Shown here piece by piece: positions 48,814-61,109 of a stretch of 64,000 nucleotides of DNA. Made by a program: the position numbers and the translations under genes. This DNA is from Sphaeramia orbicularis. Its lineage: Eukaryota > Chordata > Actinopteri > Kurtiformes > Apogonidae. How positions within the stretch are numbered: position 1 is the first letter of the stretch; each line of letters begins with the position of its first letter. The stretch spans positions 21,925,014-21,989,013 of the forward strand of contig NC_043964.1 in the NCBI RefSeq assembly GCF_902148855.1, in the 5' to 3' direction. A model generated the notes under the pieces. That model was not told the DNA's origin and made no database searches. It saw only the letters and a list, made by a program, of their open reading frames with translations.

Positions 48814-51718
48814 GATGAGTGGTGAGCTTGTACAGACTCCACTGCAAGAGGAGATTGCAATGGAAAAAGAGGTGGCGTCAAAGCTGGAGACACAAGAGGA
48901 AGCCGCAGAGCCTGAGAAGCCACCAGCTGCTGCTGAAGAGGCTGACCAGTTTGCAGTGAATGGCCACACAGAAACACAAGAGTTGGTTGTGACACAAACC
49001 GTGATGGTGTCTGAGGAAAATATGGAAACAAAGACCGAGGCCTTGCCCGAAGATAAATCCGAAATGGAGACGGGGTCTGATGCAGTGGCACCACCAGAAC
49101 CAGATGAGTCATCTGAAAAGCTCTCTGACTCAGATGCAGCTTTGGGCAAAGAACCAGAAAGCGCCCAGCCTGTGCCAGAGAACAAACCAGAACCTGTGGC
49201 TATGCAAACGCCTCTGGCAGACAGCGCTCCTGTACCAGAGCCAGACAAGCCGGCAGAAACAGTTCCAGAAGCTGCACAATCAGATGGAACATTACCTGAA
49301 CCAGCCACGCTGCAGCAGCCAGCAGATACACAAGCACTCAGTCAAGAAGAGAACCTGACTGGACAGGAGGAGGCCATGGAGAAACTGAAGATTGATACTG
49401 AGGCAGAAGAAGACCGAAAGATGACAGAGACTGTCACAGTAGAGCCAGCCAAGAAAGAGGAAGAAAAACAAACAGAAGCTGGAATGTCAAAGGAGGAGAC
49501 ATCGGAGAAAGAGGCTGAAGTTGTAAAACCTGCAGAAGATGTGAAAGAAGTTAAACCTGAAGCATCTGATGCTGAAGCAGGGGCTGAGGGTGTTAAACCT
49601 GAGCAGAATGAGCCTGAATCTAAAAAGGAAGAAGTAGTTGTCCCTTCACCTGGCTCCTTGTCTTTTGCCCTCCTGGAACACAGTCTCACTAAAGAAACCC
49701 TGCGAACCTCTGCCACTCTCATCATCCTCAGAGGCCTCCCTGGAAGTGGAAAAAGCCACTTGGCCCGTGCCATAGGGGACGCCTATAAAGACCACTGCAC
49801 TGTCATTTGTGCCGACGACCACGGTGTGAAGCCAGAGAACCCAGAATCCTCCGCTGACGGGTACAAGGCTCTGGACGAGGCTGTGCTGGCCTGCTGCAGC
49901 GGCAGCATGCCTTCTTCTGTGCTCATCGTGGTGGATGACACCAACCACACCCAGGATCGACTGGCCCGGCTGGCGGAGATCGCCCTGGAGCACCATCGTG
50001 TTCCTGTCTTCCTGGAGCCACGTACCGAGTGGAGCAGAGATGCAGCACAGCTCAGTAAGAAGTCCAGACGTGGACTGGAGGAAGCCCAGATCAATGCCAT
50101 GAAGGGCCCCCTGGAGGAGATGACCCTCCCTCTTTATTTCGGCTGGTTTCTTGTCTCTGCTGTCCAGGACAATGTCAGGTGCACAGCCATGGACTTTCTG
50201 AAAACACTGGACACCTTGGAGGTCTTCAAGAAGCACCTCAATGAGTGTAAGTGGTGCCAGATGCAAATGTTTAAGTATTATGGTAGAGAAAATTCAACTA
50301 TAACTTGAAGAGTTTGAGAGGATTTGATTGGTTGTTGATAAACTTGAGAATGATTTTAGTAATTGTTAATTGGCTGGAAAAACATCACACAAGAATCCAC
50401 ATGAAGGGATTTCTGAGTAATTGTGAATCATGCAGAAGTATCCTACAAATGAAATTACTGTACATTTGGCAGTGCTAATTAATGATTGAGTTTTAATTTC
50501 TCAGATGGTTAGCCTGACTGATCCTGTTGTGTTTACAGTCACTGGGAAAGCTGAGAAGGAGGTGGATCTGGAGCAGTACTTTAAAGCCAAAGGAACTCTG
50601 CATTGCACCACAAAATTCTGCGACTATGGGAAAGCAAATGGTGCCAAAGAGTATGCAGAGAAACAAGTAAGAAAGCAGCCAATGCATTAATTTTTTGTTA
50701 TAGTGTTTATATTAATGCATAGTTTTATCAGTAAGGAGGTGAGTAAATATAAATCTGATAGTGACACAGGTTTAGTAGTGTGTCAAGTTATTGTTCACAA
50801 ATTTTTCATTACTTTTTTTATATTATTCTTTTAGTTTGGCTTTTTTAGTGGATAAATAGTTGTATTTTTGCTTTGAAGAACTGATGACTTGAGTGTTTTT
50901 AAGGTATTATGATGAAGGTTTGATTTTAGAGGAACTGAAATGGTAGAATGAAAGGGCTGCATTGCATAGTAGTATTTAATATTACAGTTATTCAAGAGAA
51001 TGATGTATATATTTGTATTTGTACTTAATTTTTTAATTCACTGAACTAATCTGTGCTCTTAAACTGCTTCTTGGAAATAAAGTTAATTGACTTGAAAGAT
51101 GACATGACCCTAAATTAAGATTTAGAAAGACTAATGTTGATTAAAGGTTCTGTATTGTGCAGAAATATTTTATTCTTGAACTCAAAAGGAAGGGAAACAA
51201 AACTGGTTTTAAGTTCTTATTCAAAGCGATATATTATCTTCCCTTCTTTCTAGGCTGTTACAGATTTCTATGGCTCAGCATTTGAGCTGTCACTGAGTGC
51301 TCTGTTTGTCACCCCACGCACTGTCGGAGCCCGAGTGTCCCTCACAGAGGAGCAGCTTCTGTTGTGGCCGGACGATGCTGAGAAGGAGGCGGAGTCAGTG
51401 GTCCCTGCAGCGGCGTCCCTGCCTCTGGGAAGCCGCGCCCACGTCACTCTGGGCTGCGCCGAGGGTGTCGAGGCGGTCCAGACGGGCTTCGACCTGCTTG
51501 AAATCTTAGCCCTGCAGCAAGCCGGCCAACAGGGGGAGGTGGCAGAGGAGATGGAGCTGGGCACGCTGGCCTATTTTGGCGAGGGAAGGTGGCTGCTTAG
51601 TCTCAGAGAGCCCATGCGCATCCCAGCCTTCTTCTCCAGCTTCTACGGCCGCAAGGAATCTGAGCCCACCAAAAAAGAACCAGAGAAGAAGAAGAAGCCA
51701 AAGTGCACCATCCTGTAA
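48803..51718 (+). CDS. cnp: 2',3'-cyclic nucleotide 3'-phosphodiesterase, fish RICH type
   Basis: Hydrolyses 2',3'-cyclic nucleotides to 2'-nucleotides; membrane-anchored protein of myelin and, in fish, induced in regenerating retinal ganglion cells (RICH, regeneration-induced CNPase homologue). Three coding exons, 48803-50246, 50539-50666 and 51254-51718, give 678 residues, against about 420 in human. Residues 1-300 are an acidic, Glu/Pro/Ala-rich extension, typical of RICH proteins. Then comes a P-loop kinase-like domain (GLPGSGKS, 311-318; VDDTNH) and the 2H phosphoesterase domain with both HxT motifs: HCT 503-505 and HVT 587-589. It ends in a prenylation box, CTIL (675-678). The start is the first in-frame ATG after the acceptor, with context GACATGG; no mitochondrial-targeting upstream start like human CNP2 was seen. 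Confidence 0.96.
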
Positions 51719-52597
51719 AGGGCAAATACAGAGGATGACGGGCTAATTCAGATTAGGCTAACTACGTGGAAGGTTTGTGTGTTTGTGCAGTGTTTAGGGT
51801 TTCATTTATAACCACCCTAAATCCACAAGCTGTGTGCCTTTTTTATTATTGATTTGCACCACAACCTAAGATGCCTTGGATCCAGTTAGGCTTGTTCTTG
51901 TTACACATGTCAGTGCCAGTGTTGCAATATCTGGATAAGTTCTGAGGTGTTGTGAGCTGCAGTTTTTTTTTTTTTTAGACTTAGGTACCGTAGCCAACTC
52001 GCACAGCAGATGTGTAAGACTTAGACTTCTCCTCCTCTACATTACAACATTTCTCAATATTCAGATACTTCATTGCATGCATCACAAGTTAACCGTTTCA
52101 ACCTAGTAATATTACAACATTTCTGACTTAACAGTAGCTCTGCCTCCTGGACAGATTTCGTCTGGCGTCTCTTCAAGCTTAGTTACCTGTGAAAACATTA
52201 GCTACTTCTGTGCATTTGTGTTGCGCGTACGTTGCCTAGAATTTAATTGTAACAATATCATATGGGCCAAAGTTATCTATTTGATTAAGTGTATTAGAAT
52301 GAATGTCATTTAGAGTCCTTCCTCGTGAAGTCTTTGCACTGTGCATTGTTTAAAAGGGAGAATGAGGATGAATTTGGCATTTGTTTCAACAGCTTGCACT
52401 TATGAAATGCTGTGAATCCAAGAACATGTTTTGCAATTTTTTTGTACTTCGCAAGATCGCACGGTTGATCCTTTTATCTGAACAGCACTTCACATCTTGC
52501 ATTTGTATCCTCTGTAACTGTAATTTTGGAAGGGCAAGTTCTACTTTGTAGCTCTTATGAATCACTATTTTTGCACTTGTTTTGTACACTTAATAAA
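51719..52597 (+). other. cnp: cnp 3' UTR with poly(A) signal
   Basis: Unique sequence to AATAAA at 52592-52597 (ACTTAATAAAAAACATG), followed by a T/GT-rich region. Confidence 0.65.
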
Positions 52598-54161
52598 AAA
52601 CATGCTTTGCTCTATGAATGTGGTTTGCTGTCTGTTTAGTCCTGCGAGTACAGCTTTTGTGACAAGCCTTTAGGCTGATAATTAGAACAGGTTACCCACG
52701 TGATGGTTTTTCTCACGAACTCTGTTGTAGTTCATGGTGCTAACCAGCAGAGGGCGCGCATCACTAGGTAATCCATTTAACTGCAGCTTCAGAGCCAGAT
52801 GTGTCTAACTTGAACATTTTGTATCTTAAAGCACATTCTTAAATGTGGGGAAAAATGTGCAGCTTGTACAGAAAACAAAAAAAAAAAAATTGTTAAAAGT
52901 GTATTGATGGCTGAAGAGCTGAATGCAGTTTTTTTTTTTTAATTGTGTTTTGCAGGATGCAATTTGTAAATAGTAAAGTCCAAAAATCATGCATTATTTA
53001 TTGGGTATCGTTAACAAATGGCACTCTGCAGAAAAGTTTTTTTTTTTTTTCAATGACATGCAACATTGAAGATTAATGTATTTATTTTTGCCAAGTTGAG
53101 TTTGTCTTGATAATGTACATGTCACTGTATGCCAAAACCCCAAATGTTTATTATAGTAGTACATTTTCATATAAAAGCTCCAAACATGTATTGGAATGGA
53201 AATTAAAAGTTTAAATAACTCAAACTGGCTACAGCTGAGAAGGCACCTTAAAGTAGAGGGAGTTAAAAAAAAAAAAAAAAGACTCCAGATGGATTTCTTT
53301 TTCTTTTAGGCTAAAAAAGCTGTAGATTGTAAAGGTTAGTCATCCCTGGCTCAGTATTTAGAAGCAGAATTTGCTTGAATGAAAATAATCTGAATGCTTT
53401 GGTATATCACAGGCTTTGGGATGTTAAATAGCACAATATTTTCTGATTTAAAAACAAAAACATAACTGTCCTGATCCTCACCTGTAAATACCATAATTCA
53501 GTGTTCATTTAAAAACTGAGAAGTCACACTGACATGTACCTGTTATACATTACAAATAGATCAGTTTTAAATCTATTTATTAAACATATCAAGCCAAAAG
53601 TAGGGATGTAGGTCAAGGCCAGATGAAGCCCATGGACTTCCACATGTCCCACAGTTCACCACCATACTAACCTCAGGACCCCATGTCGGTTGTATGTTCT
53701 TATTGGCTGGTGTGTAGATAAAGACCAGTGCCAGCCAATCCACATCACTGGTTCGTTATTGTCTAGTTTTCCTCATGCGTGGCCAGCTTTGAGAAGAAAC
53801 TCATGATGCATTCATGTACACCTCGAAATCTACAAATGTCATGCTTTCTTGTTTAGCGTGCACAAGTTAAATATGAGGAAAGTTCAGAAGTTATGATAAA
53901 ATTGTCTGCAAATGATGATGATTATTATGACAGTGATGATTATTTGTAGTCGTGGTGTTAGTGACGTTATACTAACGCGTCAAACTTAATCTTTCTTACC
54001 ACAATTGTAAACATCAACACATGTGGAGATAAATGTTTTAAAATCCAATGAGAAATACCCTAAATATTGTAGAAATGGAGTATAAAGATACATAAAAAGG
54101 ACATATTCAGGTAAAGTAGCACATTTCTTGTATCTGAAATGAATATCTTCTGACTGCGATT
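52598..54161. other. Intergenic stretch, nothing recognised
   Basis: Homopolymer tracts only (near 52873, 52930, 53040, 53266). No gene or named repeat seen. Confidence 0.35.
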
Positions 54162-54204
54162 GTGATATTTCCCACAATCATTGAATCCACCAGAAGTGCA
54201 TGCG

Positions 54205-54391
54205 ATCAATTCAGCCAATCAGAGGCAAGGAAACATCAGCCAAGCCTATCGGCAGATGATCTACAGACACAAAACTCCCAGGAAACCCCACGATCCGGTA
54301 CCTCTGGTCCCCACAGCCGGCGAGAGTGGAGCTCCACTGGCGAGAACACAGCACCACAGCACACTCCAAGACCTACCACAGGAAAACACGG
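54205..54391 (+). promoter_or_regulatory. Possible acly promoter or untranslated first exon
   Basis: A canonical CCAAT box in CAGCCAATCAGAGGC (54211-54225) precedes the only locally GC-richer block between cnp and acly; a weak donor ACACG/GTAAAA follows at about 54390. acly starts with a coding exon preceded by an acceptor, so it needs an untranslated exon upstream. The link is a guess. Confidence 0.2.
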
Positions 54392-54609
54392 TAAAAAAAA
54401 AAAATACGGCTTATTTTAAGAAATACCCCAACTTTTACTTTATTTTCTTACTACTTCCTCGTTGTTACTCTGTCTCTGACTAAAGCTCAGAAGATACACA
54501 AGTTGGAATTTAACATTAAACCTGTGATTTTGTTGTAATATGTTAGTTTAGAAGTTAAAAAAGGTAAACTAGACACTAACCTGGAAGTTTAAGAGCTGTC
54601 TGACTGGTT

Positions 54610-55107
54610 TGTAAATGAATGAATGAATGAATGAATGAATGAAATTTAATAATAGTTGTTTTTTTTTTTTTGCAACTTTATTGAAAACATTGAGTATACA
54701 GTACAAAAATTTGAACAAACAACAAGATGTCCAAAGGGAAAAAGCATTTGAACATATAAGTTTAAGAAAATAATGCATAGATTTAAAGATACGAAGCATA
54801 ATATACAAATAATAGTTTAAAAAGTAAATAAATAAATAAAAATAACAAATCTGACAGATATGAATAAATAAATAAATAAATAAATGTAACAGAGAGTTCA
54901 GACAATATTAAAGAATTGTTTATAAATTGCTAAGGTTTTAGAGCTTTTTTATTAGAGATGAATTCTAAAGATGTAATATAATTTTCAAATTCTAATAGGA
55001 AGGTTTTAAAATTTGGATGTGTTTTAGTATATTTGTTTTTATGTATATGAAATTTTCCAAATAAGATGAACAAATTTACAACAAATTCTAAATTGTGAAT
55101 ATCATGT
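54610..55107. other. GAAT tandem and AT-rich LINE-like 3' sequence
   Basis: A (GAAT)n run at 54616-54642, then TTTTTGCAACTTTATTGAAAA and GAGTATACAGTACAAAAATT, which look like an antisense LINE 3' UTR. Tentative. Confidence 0.3.
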
Positions 55108-55705
55108 TTAACTCTTTCATGCATGAATTATAAGAGCCTTACTCAAGATTTTTTTCCAGAGTACTTTTATTCCACTAAGCATTAAAAAAAATAATGCAAT
55201 TGAATTTTTTTTTTTTTTTTTTGAACTTATTGTTCATGGAGTTGCAAAAATGTCCACTCAGGTGGACACCATGCGTTTTTAATTTTTTGAAGCAAAGAAA
55301 CATATTTACTGACATACTGTGTGAAAACTGTAAAAAAACAAACAAAAACAAAACATTTTTAATGCAGCTAATCTGATGTTTTGTCACATTTTAACATACT
55401 CTAATACTAAGTCATCACTCACTTCATGGAGATAATATGCAAAAAACAAAACAAAACAAAACTGTTAATTATAGTCTCACAACAATACCAAGCAGTTGAT
55501 TTACATTCAAACATGTTATTGCAGATCAGGTTTATCAAGAACAGCAAAGTTATAGTAATGGTATGACTTGCAGTGTATGGGATGATGCATAAGTGTCCAC
55601 TGTGTTGGCTGATATGGAACTAAAACAACTAAATCCATGAATATACAAGAGGACAGCTGGAGAATAACTGTCCACGGTAGTGACCACTATGCATGAAAGG
55701 GTTAA
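55108..55705. mobile_element. piggyBac-like MITE family E, copy 3 (reverse orientation, uninterrupted)
   Basis: TTAA at 55108-55111 and 55702-55705; left CTCTTTCATGCATGAATT, right GTGACCACTATGCATGAAAG. 598 bp with neither F nor G inside, so it gives the uninterrupted family structure. Confidence 0.85.
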
Positions 55706-57370
55706 AATATGTAATTAAATTTTGGGATGTTATAGAAATGTAATAAGAGTAAGTCTTCCTTCTTCAGGATGTATGACTCAATCCTTTCTAAAGTCAACAT
55801 TATACAGCTTCCTTAGTCAAATTTAAGAAAATAAAACCTGGATATAGATTACGCTTTAATTTTCCACTTTTCCATTTTCATCTTCAGTCTGTTTCATTTG
55901 ATTTATGATGCACTTTTGCTGATGCCACCTCCTCAAAACCATCCATCATCCCCATGTTTCCAAATGTTATTGTGCGTCATCTGGACTGGTCTTATTGCTG
56001 TTGTGTGTCAGTGATATTTAATAGCTCTGATAGCTCAGGAGCACACAGAAATTGGGTGATAAATGGGATCTGGACGGGCTTTGGATGAACCTGAAAACCA
56101 GTGCTGTGGTGACTCAGAGACAAAAGTGATCAATAGTCACAGAGTGTTCATGACAGTCCTATTAATCCCCCCACCACTAAAATATGTCTGCCAGGGCTGT
56201 AGGGTACTAAAGCGAAGGGGAGTCCAGGGCTTTCAGCCTAATGAGGCTCAGAAGAAAGGGGTAAGACAGGTACTTTGTCGCTGCAAGGTTATGGGATGCA
56301 CAGAAATGGGTTTAGTCAAGGTCTCTGTTTTCACTCCGTCACTACTAATGCTCATGCTTTCTGAGGGGAAATTAGGAGTAGAATTTGGCATAAATAATGA
56401 TCATTTTCCAATTAATTGATTTGTTTTTTTGGTCGATAAAATGGCTGCAACATAACAGGCATAAATGGACTCAAATAGGACACACATCCTACAGAATGTC
56501 ACCCTGTGCAATGTTCTGTTTATCACTGTGTTTTTTTTGTTGTTTTTTTTTGCTGTTTATTGTATTTCTTATTATATGGTGTGTACCGAGCATGTGAAAA
56601 TAGACTTTATACTATTGAACAGTACTTTATTTCATAATTTTCCACCAATGTAATAACAATAAAGGCATTTTCTGCCTTGAGTCAGTTGAATATTAATATT
56701 ACAATAAGATATAACTTCACTTATTTAAGGATTGAGTGATGAAAGCCTGGATTATGTTTAAACAGCACTTTCATTTGTCTGATGTTGAGGACTTATTTGC
56801 TTCCTCGCCTCAAAAAAAGGGAATGACTAACAGTAAAATCAAAAAAAGCAAGCAAAATAATATCTGTATCAATACCAACCCAGAATCCTCACATTCAGTG
56901 CATCCCTAAGATAATTTTTTTTGGGTCGTAGTAGTAGAGAGGCAAAGGAACCTGAAATTATTAGCATTTAAGAAGCAGTTTTCTTTATTAAACTAATAGC
57001 TGAAACTGATAACTGGTTGACTTTACATTAATTATTGACAACCAGTCAAGGAAGCAGTTGCACTAATGCCGGACTGACAAAAAATAGATCATAAGACATT
57101 TTGTCAATATGTTAATAAAGTAATTTGTTAAGAAAATGTTCCAAAACTTGATGTTTAAGGTTGTCAGATGTGACAGTTTAGGTCAGCTTATTTTTTGATT
57201 GCTGGTGGGTGACAAATAGAGCTGGGTGATATGATTTTTTCAATCCTATGGCTGATTAAAGATTGAGCTGAGGAAAAAAACATACTTTAAAATAGTCTCT
57301 TTACTGAAACGCTATGCCATACAGGCTATGATTAAAAAAAAGAAAAAAGATTTGCTGTTAATATATATTA
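55706..57370. other. Intergenic stretch, nothing recognised
   Basis: No gene or repeat family was recognised. Open frames up to 118 codons lack splice sites or family signals. Confidence 0.3.
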
Positions 57371-57910
57371 AAAAACAGCCAAAAAATACAGTTGCATTTT
57401 CAATCTCTGTTGGAAGAAAAATGTCTTGAGGAGTAATTTTAAGAAAGCAAAATATTGAGTTATCAAATCTGGTAATCTGTAGTGTTCCACAAGGTTTGGT
57501 ATTAGGGCCCAAGTTATTTCTATTTGATTTAAATGATATCTGTATGGCACCTAATGTGTAATGTTTGCAGTTGACACAGATGTATTTTTTTCAATGGAAG
57601 ATATGAAGCAATTATTAAAAACAGTAGAAAGGAACTAATCATGTTTTAAAAGAAATTGGAGAAAGTAAGTGAGCACTGAATGAAAGTAAACACTATTTAT
57701 GATAACTGGGTGTGACGGGGCAAAGTTTGTAATAGAACTAAACATAGATTAGAAATTAAATGGCATGTATTAGTGAGTGAGTGTGGGTACATGCAATAAA
57801 AGTGATTATAGACCATAAACTGAAACCGCATATAGAATATATTGAACGTAATAAATCTATCTATTGATATTCTGTACAAAACAAGTGATTTATTGAGCAA
57901 GAAATAGCTG
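57371..57910 (+). mobile_element. Decayed LINE reverse-transcriptase fragment
   Basis: CSVPQGLVLGPKLFLFDLND (57478-57537) is the LINE RT motif GVPQGSxLGPLLFLxYxNDL. In a shifted frame FAVDTDVFFS (57564-57593) is a mutated FADD box. Later pieces SLNESKHYL and IDHKLKPHIEYI / SIDILYKTSDLL match the thumb region. Several stops and frame changes: dead. The pattern fits Rex1/L2/Jockey-type LINEs, not L1. Confidence 0.7.
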
Positions 57911-58350
57911 CACATAATTAATTAACAAATTAATTCTATAAATTGCCCAGCACTAGTAAAATATTGAAGGAAATGCTAACATGGTGTGTCTTAATAACGC
58001 CACTAGAGGTATGGAGAACAGATCTTCTAAAAAACATTCCCTTCTGTGGTGTTTGAGTCTGTCTTATCTTTCCATGGGTTGAAGTCTGACTGTGACTGTG
58101 AAGGCTTTAGCTTTTTCTGCACATTCACCATTCATTCAGCCCATATGCTCCATGGATGGAAGCATTGTCATCCTGGAGGAAACCACTGCCAGCTGATTAA
58201 ATGACTCACAGTGATGCTATATGACACTGTAACAGAGACTGTTTGGTCCAATGAATGAAATAGTGGGTAAAATATTTACTGGAGCACATCAGGGCACTCT
58301 AATGTTTGGATTTTTTTCAGCTAATATTTGTCTGATCTGAATCAATAGAA
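57911..58350. other. Intergenic stretch, nothing recognised
   Basis: No supported feature. Confidence 0.35.
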
Positions 58351-58741
58351 AACTAGAAGCACTCGGAGAGCGCAGACCTCCGCCAAGGCTGATCAGTGGC
58401 CCCCTGCCGTGGGCCCCCCCATGCCAAGGAGGTTATGTTTTTGCCAGGGTTTGTTTGTCTGTCTGTCTGTTTGTCTGTCCGTTAGTGTGCAACATAACTC
58501 AAAAAGTTATGGACAGATTTTGATGAAATTTTCTGGTCTGCGCCCCCCCCGTGGGCCCCCCCACCCCCGATCACCACCAAAATTTAATCATTTCTTCCTT
58601 ATCCCATTTCCAACAAACCCTGAAAATTTCATCCAAATCTGTCCATAACTTTTTGAGTTATGTTGCACACTAACGGACAGACAAACAAACAAACAGACAA
58701 ACAAACCCTGGCAAAAACATAACCTTCTTGGCGGAGGTAAT
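58351..58741. repeat. Repeat H, copy 2: head-to-head inverted dimer
   Basis: The right arm (about 58617-58735) has the family order (CATCCAAATCTGTCCATAAC, GGCAAAAACATAACC). The left arm (about 58424-58538) is its reverse complement (GGTTATGTTTTTGCCAGGG, GTTATGGACAGATTTTGATG). Arms of about 115 bp are separated by about 80 bp that contains C-rich tracts. Confidence 0.7.
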
Positions 58742-58861
58742 GAGGAAATCTAAACTCCCTGATATATGTGCAATACTATACAGTAAAATATAGTATGAAT
58801 GGAGTTTAATATTATGTCAGAATTATATTTTCTTTTGTACTTCATGCCTTCTGTGTCTCAT

Positions 58862-59850
58862 TTAACCCTCAAAGACCTAAACAGTTACTGACAAAACAAG
58901 CCTCTACTGATCTAAAATGTTTAATAAGTCAAACAACCATTAATCATATCAATATATTTAAGTAATTCAGGTAGAGTGCAGTTTGTCAGCAGCATCAGAT
59001 ATGACCCATTTGGATGTTCAGAGTGAATGTGGAAACACTGTCATCTTCTGCAACATTGATTCATCATTAAAACCCCTGTTGTTTGGTTGTAGACACTTGT
59101 TTTTACATTGAGTAAATGATATATTTTGTGAAAAAGTTCTTCAGTTTTTTTTTGGTTTTGATATAATAATCTTTTCTAGGCTTTTATTATCTACATGATC
59201 AGTTAATTAAATATATGAAGACGCTTGATTTTAACTGAAAATACAAAATTGAGTGAATAGCATTATGAAAATAATGAGAAGTGGTGTCTTTGAAACTGGA
59301 CCCTTTATCTCTAGTCGTGGGACATCCGAGTCGGGACACCATTGTTGACACCAGCTTAAAAAGACTTGGTGATATTCTCAAATATGCTGCAAGGAAAAAT
59401 ATTTTCATGTCTTGGAGAAATGACAAACTTCACACTAAAACAACTTGGTATAAAATCCTTATGGAATGCTTTCCTATAGGATATTTGACCTGTTTACTTC
59501 ATTCTTCAAAGGGACAGTTTATGAGAATTTGGACTCCATATTTTTGTTTCACAGTCACTTCTATGCTTTCAGACCTCATCAGTGACTGGAAATCTTTGGT
59601 GCCTGTTCAAAGCAAGATCACTACTGATCTCACCTGTCACTGCTTGATTGTCTGATCTTTGTTTTATCCTCACTATAAGTCTATACTGTGTGCTATTTGC
59701 TTTATCTTGGATTAGTGTACTTTTTTTTTACTCTGTTTATCTTCCAACAGCTTCATATTTTTATTTTCATATAGACCAGGTGTTGTGCTGAGCCATTTGA
59801 GAAAAATCAAATGGAAATTGCAGATAAATAATTCCTGGTCTTCAAGAGTT
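58862..59850. mobile_element. piggyBac-like MITE family B, copy 7, decayed and split by a LINE piece
   Basis: Left end TTAACCCTCAAAGACCTAA (TTAA 58862-58865); a likely right end CTGGTCTTCAAGAGTTAA ends near 59850. Between about 59275 and 59820 lies the LINE fragment listed next. More diverged than the other copies. Confidence 0.55.
59281..59655 (+). mobile_element. L1-clade LINE ORF2 C-terminal fragment
   Basis: The frame reads LGDILKYAARKNIFMSWRND, then KTTWYKILMECFPIG and FMRIWTPYFCF: the conserved I...A.KNI...W....P....W...I......F..IW.P pattern of the fish L1/Tx1 ORF2 end. Open over 124 codons but only a 5'-truncated piece. Confidence 0.6.
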
Positions 59851-60861
59851 AAATCCATGAGAGATGAAACACCCTCTGTGGGATAAAAAACAGAAAAACA
59901 GGTGGCTAATCCATTAGTAAAATATTTACAGATTTACAGATAATTCTATGCAGGTCCAGAGTGAGTTTTCATTTTAAAACTCACATCAAATGTAACTTCC
60001 TGTTGGCAAATGTGTGCCTTGATCCTATTAGGATGTTTCCTTATTGTGTGACGCTTACGATCAAAGAGGAAAGGTCACAGCCACTCCCTTTTAGCAATAA
60101 AATTTATAGATCCTGTTATAGTTTATTGGATTTCTTTTACCTCTGTCACACTTTGCAAGTGAAGGAAATGGAGAAGGCTCCAAAAATCAATTAAGAGCTT
60201 TGTCACTGCTTGTGTTACCGCTGTTGGTAATAATGGGTCAACTCAGGTCAACATGGAACAGTAAATGTAGGTTTAAGACCTGTTTCTGTTCTGAATAAGC
60301 TGCAGAAGAAGTCATGTATGTTGACTTTCATTTTATTTCATTAACATTTTATAAGACACTTATTGAAATACTCTGAAATTCAAAATTTCAACTTAAGTGT
60401 GTTATTGGACATCGTCATCTACCTCCTCATTGGTTGCCATGACAACAATCCTCCTCTTACATCCGAGCAGCACTAACAAAAAAGTAAACGCATGCAGTAA
60501 AACAACTGGTACAAGGTCATAAACTGACAAAAATCACTCATATTCACTATTTACAGCTTGAAATTTTCTATAAAATCTGTCTGAATGACTGTATAATGTT
60601 ATAAAAACCAACATGCTTCTTGACCTCACTGAGGCACGGGATTGGCCCCACATTTAATGTTTGCTGAAATTACCAAAAATAGTCACTTGCTCAATAACGG
60701 GTTAAGAAGAGCTGACATAATTCAGAATGAAAATCTGTTTTTCATGCTCATTCTTCATCCAGCAGTTCCGTTCCATCCATCTGTCCATTTAATCGTCTCT
60801 ATCTTGTCGTTTATCTCCCGTCCTCTGACTCTCTCCATCCATTTGCCTCCTCTCTCCTCAG
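59851..60861. other. Upstream of acly exon, nothing recognised
   Basis: Probably the acly intron before its first coding exon. A pyrimidine-rich stretch (60760-60860, TCC/CTC-rich) leads into the acceptor TCTCTCCTCAG. Confidence 0.4.
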
Positions 60862-60863
60862 TC

Positions 60864-61022
60864 ATGTCAGCCAAAGCCATCTCTGAGCAGACGGGAAAGG
60901 AGTTCCTCTACAAGTACATCTGCACATCGGCAGCCGTCCAGAACAGATTCCGCTATGCCAACGTGACCGCCGAGACTGACTTTGATCGACTGGCGCAGGA
61001 TCAGCCGTGGTTGCTCACAGAG
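60864..61022 (+). CDS. acly: ATP-citrate synthase, first coding exon (partial gene)
   Basis: ACLY cleaves citrate with CoA and ATP to acetyl-CoA and oxaloacetate in the cytosol, feeding lipid synthesis and protein acetylation. The exon runs from an acceptor at 60860-60861 to a donor GAG/GTGAGG at 61022/61023; the ATG is two bases in. The 53 residues start [20 protein letters not shown] and end [13 protein letters not shown], very close to human ACLY residues 1-53 (ATP-grasp N-terminal segment). The rest of the roughly 1,100-residue protein lies beyond the window; no second exon was found in 61023-64000. Same strand as cnp. Confidence 0.95.
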
Positions 61023-61109
61023 GTGAGGACGGAGATGAGAGGTCTCTGAGAACCAGGATGATGATGATGATGAGGTTAGACAGTAAAGTTTTGGTTTAAT
61101 TTAATGTAA

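Noticed and set aside
48636-50266. Long minus-strand frames (up to 206 codons) opposite the cnp exon
   Set aside because: Shadows of the GC-biased acidic coding exon; no motifs.
54162-54419. 85-codon frame with Ser/Gln/Thr-rich product near the CCAAT box
   Set aside because: Overlapping open frames in two phases and no homologue; better read as non-coding, perhaps promoter or untranslated exon.
56063-56419. 118-codon plus-strand frame between cnp and acly
   Set aside because: No acceptor or donor in phase, no recognisable domain, low-complexity flanks.
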